Assembly: GCA_025360395.1 (NCBI GenBank)
Contig: JANYCH010000388.1
Location: 1 to 6,596, forward strand
DNA length: 6,596 bases
DNA from: Cytophagales bacterium
Lineage (GTDB): Bacteria; Bacteroidota; Bacteroidia; Cytophagales; UBA9547
Reading direction: 5' to 3'
The notes beneath the pieces were generated by a model. It was not told where the DNA came from and did no database searches. It saw nothing but the letters and a program-made list of their open reading frames with translations. The translations under genes were made by a program, and so were the position numbers. This document shows positions 6,115-6,596 of the stretch, one piece after another. The first letter of the stretch is position 1, and every line of letters starts with the position of its first letter.

Positions 6115-6596
6115 TTTATTCTTTTCAGACTTCTTTAATGCCCTTTTCGCTTTTCTGGTAAGGGAATTGTGCTTTTTTTCAGGACTTTTATCCAATAACA
6201 GTTCTTTGGGTAGGATTAGGGGTATTTCAATACCTGAATAATTTTGCTTTTCCAGTACCGAGGCCCTGGTAGGCTGCTCTGCAATACGCCATCTGAACCC
6301 TTTTAACCTTCTGTCAGGATCATTTATTTCTCTGGGAGGGAAAAATGTAGCTTCCGGCTTTTTTTGAAATACAATGGTTTTAACTTTCTTGCCCTTGAAA
6401 CGGACAGTCATGTCACTGCACTGAACCTTATTCATTCCGATAAGGCTTGTGTCGCCTTCTAATGCAAAATAAACACTTTCCCCATTTCCTTTTACATCGA
6501 TTTTTTCTATCCGGCTGCTGTCATTGAAGTGAGTGAGCATATTTCTTCCCTTAACCTGATTGAAATTTCTAAGGCTGTCTGTTGAAATTACGAACG
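6106..6596 (-). CDS. OstA-like (LptA-type) protein, C-terminal part, cut by right edge
   Basis: The leftward frame stays open from the stop at 6106 to the end of the window with no stop, so Met at 6540 is internal and the gene continues beyond 6596. The visible 163 or so residues contain DSLRNFNQVKGRN upstream of that Met, then IEKIDVKGNGESVYFALEG, MNKVQCSDMTVRF, KVKTIVFQKKPEATFFPP and DRRLKGFRWR, which I recognise as the C-terminal part of OstA-like proteins of Bacteroidota. The family is related to LptA/OstA, a periplasmic beta-jellyroll that carries lipopolysaccharide between membranes. The domain is followed by an extension ending in a strongly basic tail (RKAKRALKKSEKNKLF). The signal peptide and N-terminal domain are off the window. 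The gene is tail to tail with argH, overlapping by 9 bp. Confidence 0.85.
   Translation of the reverse strand, partial: FVISTDSLRNFNQVKGRNMLTHFNDSSRIEKIDVKGNGESVYFALEGDTSLIGMNKVQCSDMTVRFKGKKVKTIVFQKKPEATFFPPREINDPDRRLKGFRWRIAEQPTRASVLEKQNYSGIEIPLILPKELLLDKSPEKKHNSLTRKAKRALKKSEKNKLF

Noticed and set aside
6106..6540. Treating the OstA-like gene as a complete 144-residue protein starting at 6540.
   Set aside because: The frame is open to the window edge, and the residues upstream of that Met (DSLRNFNQVKGRN) match the family, so the Met is internal.

Overview
The window is AT-rich and reads as chromosomal DNA from a member of the Bacteroidota (phylum call is an inference). Four gene types support this: a bacterial group-II-like geranylgeranylglyceryl phosphate synthase, an OstA-like protein of the kind found in that phylum, a DUF1573 exported protein, and an ArgH beginning MKLWQK. 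Start codons also lack clear Shine-Dalgarno sequences, as is usual there. No rRNA, tRNA, CRISPR array, insertion sequence or phage structural gene was seen. All genes inside the window look intact; the genes at both edges are cut.

Layout. At the left edge, about 30 codons of a possible rightward gene end at 94. It converges on a leftward pair, tyrA-like dehydrogenase (153-887) and DUF1573 protein (889-1305), which are one base apart and probably co-transcribed. A 195-bp gap (1306-1500) must hold that pair's promoter unless they are read from the nuclease gene; it contains a 7-bp-arm inverted repeat. A leftward secreted thermonuclease-like gene (1501-1974) is divergent from alanine dehydrogenase (2022-3095), with 47 bp between them.

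The rightward block continues with a small two-helix membrane protein of the DUF1469/holin-III type (3145-3471), a one-helix membrane protein of unknown function (3476-3874) and the GGGP synthase (3867-4640). The spacings are 49 bp, 4 bp and an 8-bp overlap, so the last three look like one operon, possibly read through from ald. After a 142-bp gap with no gene comes argininosuccinate lyase (4783-6114). Its 3' end overlaps by 9 bp the 3' end of a leftward OstA-like gene that runs off the right edge.

Functions. The window mixes amino-acid metabolism (tyrosine branch, alanine/pyruvate, last step of arginine synthesis) with envelope functions (exported DUF1573 protein, small membrane proteins, an ether-lipid precursor enzyme, an OstA/LptA-type protein). 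It is mostly a housekeeping region. The most noteworthy items are the archaeal-type lipid enzyme in an operon with two small membrane proteins, the plant-arogenate-dehydrogenase-like motifs of the TyrA protein, and a G7 tract inside the holin-like gene. I did not find a convincing new system.
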